Positions 62,522-64,000 of a stretch of 64,000 nucleotides of DNA are shown in pieces (positions within the stretch are counted from its first letter, which is position 1; the number at the start of each line of letters is the position of its first letter). The DNA is from Phylloscopus collybita (taxonomy: Eukaryota > Chordata > Aves > Passeriformes > Phylloscopidae). The stretch lies in the NCBI GenBank assembly GCA_027886175.1, contig JAJNNQ010000009.1, forward strand, positions 22,247,501 through 22,311,500. The letters are read 5' to 3'. The position numbers were made by a program, and so were the translations under genes. The notes under the pieces were generated by a model that worked only from the letters and a program-made list of their open reading frames with translations, was not told where the DNA came from and ran no database searches.

Positions 62522-63485
62522 ACTTGAGCAGGAGAAATCTTCAGGTTGCCACCCTTGTGGAAAGAAGTCACGTAAAGGGCTGAAAGGCTTCTGAGATGGC
62601 AGTGACCTCAGCACCATACCTGGCTTCCTTTGCCGTAGGCTTCCTGGACTGTTAGCACTGCTTCTGTTTCTGGAAGAGCGCTAGACTTGCAGACAAAAAT
62701 TTCCATGGCAAAATCAGTTTCAAAAAGCTACTTGAGTTAAATTCCACAGGAGAGTCTGTCCAAGTATATTTACTGCGATCCAGAACTTAAAACTTGAGGT
62801 TCAGTTAGGCAAATACAGCTGCCTGAAACTATACAACACATGTAGTTTTTCCATTTGTGTCCCTTTGCAGTCTGTTTGCACTTCTTTAGTTTCTTTCAAG
62901 ATATCATTAAAGGTTCTTGGGAGATATTAAGATTAGATAGGAAGAGTTTGTTCCAGTGGAACCTGCCAACCTTAAATTGTAATTTTTCAACTGTGTGATT
63001 GTTTCACAGTTTTTCTTTTCTATGAGATAAATTGTTTCAAATGGGCGCTCGCCTTATCTCAAGTACCATGACCTGGAGATCTGCTTTTTGCCACCATTGT
63101 GATTACAACTGCACTTCAGGAAAACAAGGCATTTCACCTTAGGGGAGCCAGCTGTATGGGTTTAGCCAGAGTACATTAAATTACTGTGAAAAATTACTGC
63201 GTACAGATTTCGGTGCACTTCCGCTCTTTAAATTTTGTTTGGTGTTTTTTTTTTTTTTCCTCTATCTGCCACTTGTTTTCTTATTTGTAAATATCTTCAG
63301 ATGTAATCTGGGAGATATTTATGGTAGTGCTTATTAAAAGTTACCTGGCATTTTTGGCTTTTTATATTTTAATAGACTCTGTTGCCAGATATGTTCTTTG
63401 CTAGAAGATGCGAGATGTAGCTGGAATATATAATAGTAAAAAAAAGATCTATTTATAATTAAACAAATGAATACATTGTATTTTT
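62522..63485 (+). other. SLC30A9: SLC30A9 3' UTR
   Basis: Noncoding sequence after the stop codon. There is no AATAAA before the window ends, but the common variant ATTAAA occurs at 63333-63338 and 63458-63463. That gives a 3' UTR of roughly 0.83 or 0.96 kb. The first is followed by T-rich sequence (TTTTTGGCTTTTTAT), which supports it. The end is not certain. Confidence 0.65.
63333..63338 (+). terminator. SLC30A9: Candidate poly(A) signal of SLC30A9 (ATTAAA)
   Basis: ATTAAA in GCTTATTAAAAGTTACC with a T-rich element 15-30 nt downstream. A second ATTAAA at 63458 is the alternative. Confidence 0.45.
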
Positions 63486-64000
63486 AATTTATTTGCCTTT
63501 AGATATTACCTAAATTCAAAACCACTTACTCTGAATTTTTTGATAACTTGACCTTGCTTGTTTGGGAAAGTAGAGTAATTCTGTCAGTGGTCCTCGACAA
63601 TCCAGAGATAAGTGATTAGTTTATAACTTTGAAATGTGAAATTCTAGAACTGCATACAATTGTCTCAAGGCTTTCTGCAGTAGGTACTCAAGTTGTACCA
63701 GATTCTTTGAGACCCAGCCTTTATTACTAAGGCGATGAGTACTGAACATACAAGTTGAAATGTAAATGAAATAACCATATTTAAATAGCACTGAGGAAAA
63801 TTCTTTATGCACTTTAATGTAAAATAAGATTTGCTCGTGGGCGACAGGTGGTAATAAGACCATCCTAGTAACTCAGTTGCTGAGTAATGGCTGAATTGCT
63901 GAAAGAGGAAATGTTTATATGAAACACAAGTCTTCAAAAATCAATGTAAGATTATATTATAAGCATTGCAGCAAATAATTGTGGAGACCAATATGTCCCG
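63486..64000. other. 3' flank of SLC30A9, nothing recognised
   Basis: AT-rich sequence with overlapping minus-strand ORFs of 80-90 codons that show no recognisable product. Probably intergenic. Confidence 0.5.

Noticed and set aside
1..64000. CRISPR arrays, operons, phage or bacterial features, endogenous viral genes
   Set aside because: The sequence is intron-containing avian nuclear DNA. No regularly spaced repeats, ribosome-binding-site-led gene clusters, or clear viral or LTR structures were seen. Subtle solitary LTRs cannot be excluded without a repeat library search.

Overview
The window is vertebrate nuclear DNA, almost certainly from a bird and probably from a songbird (passerine). 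By eye it is AT-rich, with intron-containing genes and two CpG-island promoters. Several truncated CR1 LINE copies carry the avian CR1 3' end (ATTCTRTGATT type). At about 58.06 kb there is a SINE with a tRNA-Ile-like head fused to a CR1-type tail, an arrangement known from the TguSINE1 family of zebra finch and other passerines. No bacterial, phage or organellar sequence was seen.

Layout: (1) 1-14.4 kb is AT-rich intergenic DNA with no recognisable gene. It holds one very degenerate CR1 fragment near 7.7 kb and a slightly CpG-enriched block at 13.96-14.25 kb that could be a regulatory element. (2) 14.5-15.3 kb is a CpG island containing the first coding exon of TMEM33. (3) TMEM33 runs 15113-22667 on the + strand in 7 coding exons and encodes 251 aa. 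Its AT-rich 3' UTR follows, with candidate poly(A) signals at 24353 and 26098. (4) About 26-33.8 kb is intergenic. It holds two CR1 fragments, a weak tRNA-like relic, an unusual self-complementary triplet repeat and one unrecognised 140-codon ORF. (5) 33.83-34.6 kb is the second CpG island, with Sp1-type GC boxes and an AP-1/NRF2-like site. (6) SLC30A9 (ZnT9/HUEL) runs 34190-62521 on the + strand in 18 coding exons and encodes 569 aa. Its 3' UTR reaches roughly 63.4-63.5 kb. (7) The last ~500 bases hold nothing recognisable.

The coding exons of both genes were joined by hand. Every junction has GT..AG ends and keeps the frame, and the products match the known vertebrate proteins over their whole length (human lengths 247 and 568 aa). 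The two genes lie head to tail, in the same order and orientation as in human 4p13. TMEM33 is an ER/nuclear-envelope membrane protein and SLC30A9 is a mitochondrial zinc transporter. They are long-standing neighbours but not a known pathway, and each has its own CpG-island promoter.

I found no previously undescribed biological system. The most unusual items are a perfect 21-bp hairpin just inside SLC30A9 intron 11, the alternating self-complementary triplet at 28.04 kb, the 140-codon minus-strand ORF at 31.85-32.27 kb, and the SINE at 58.06 kb.
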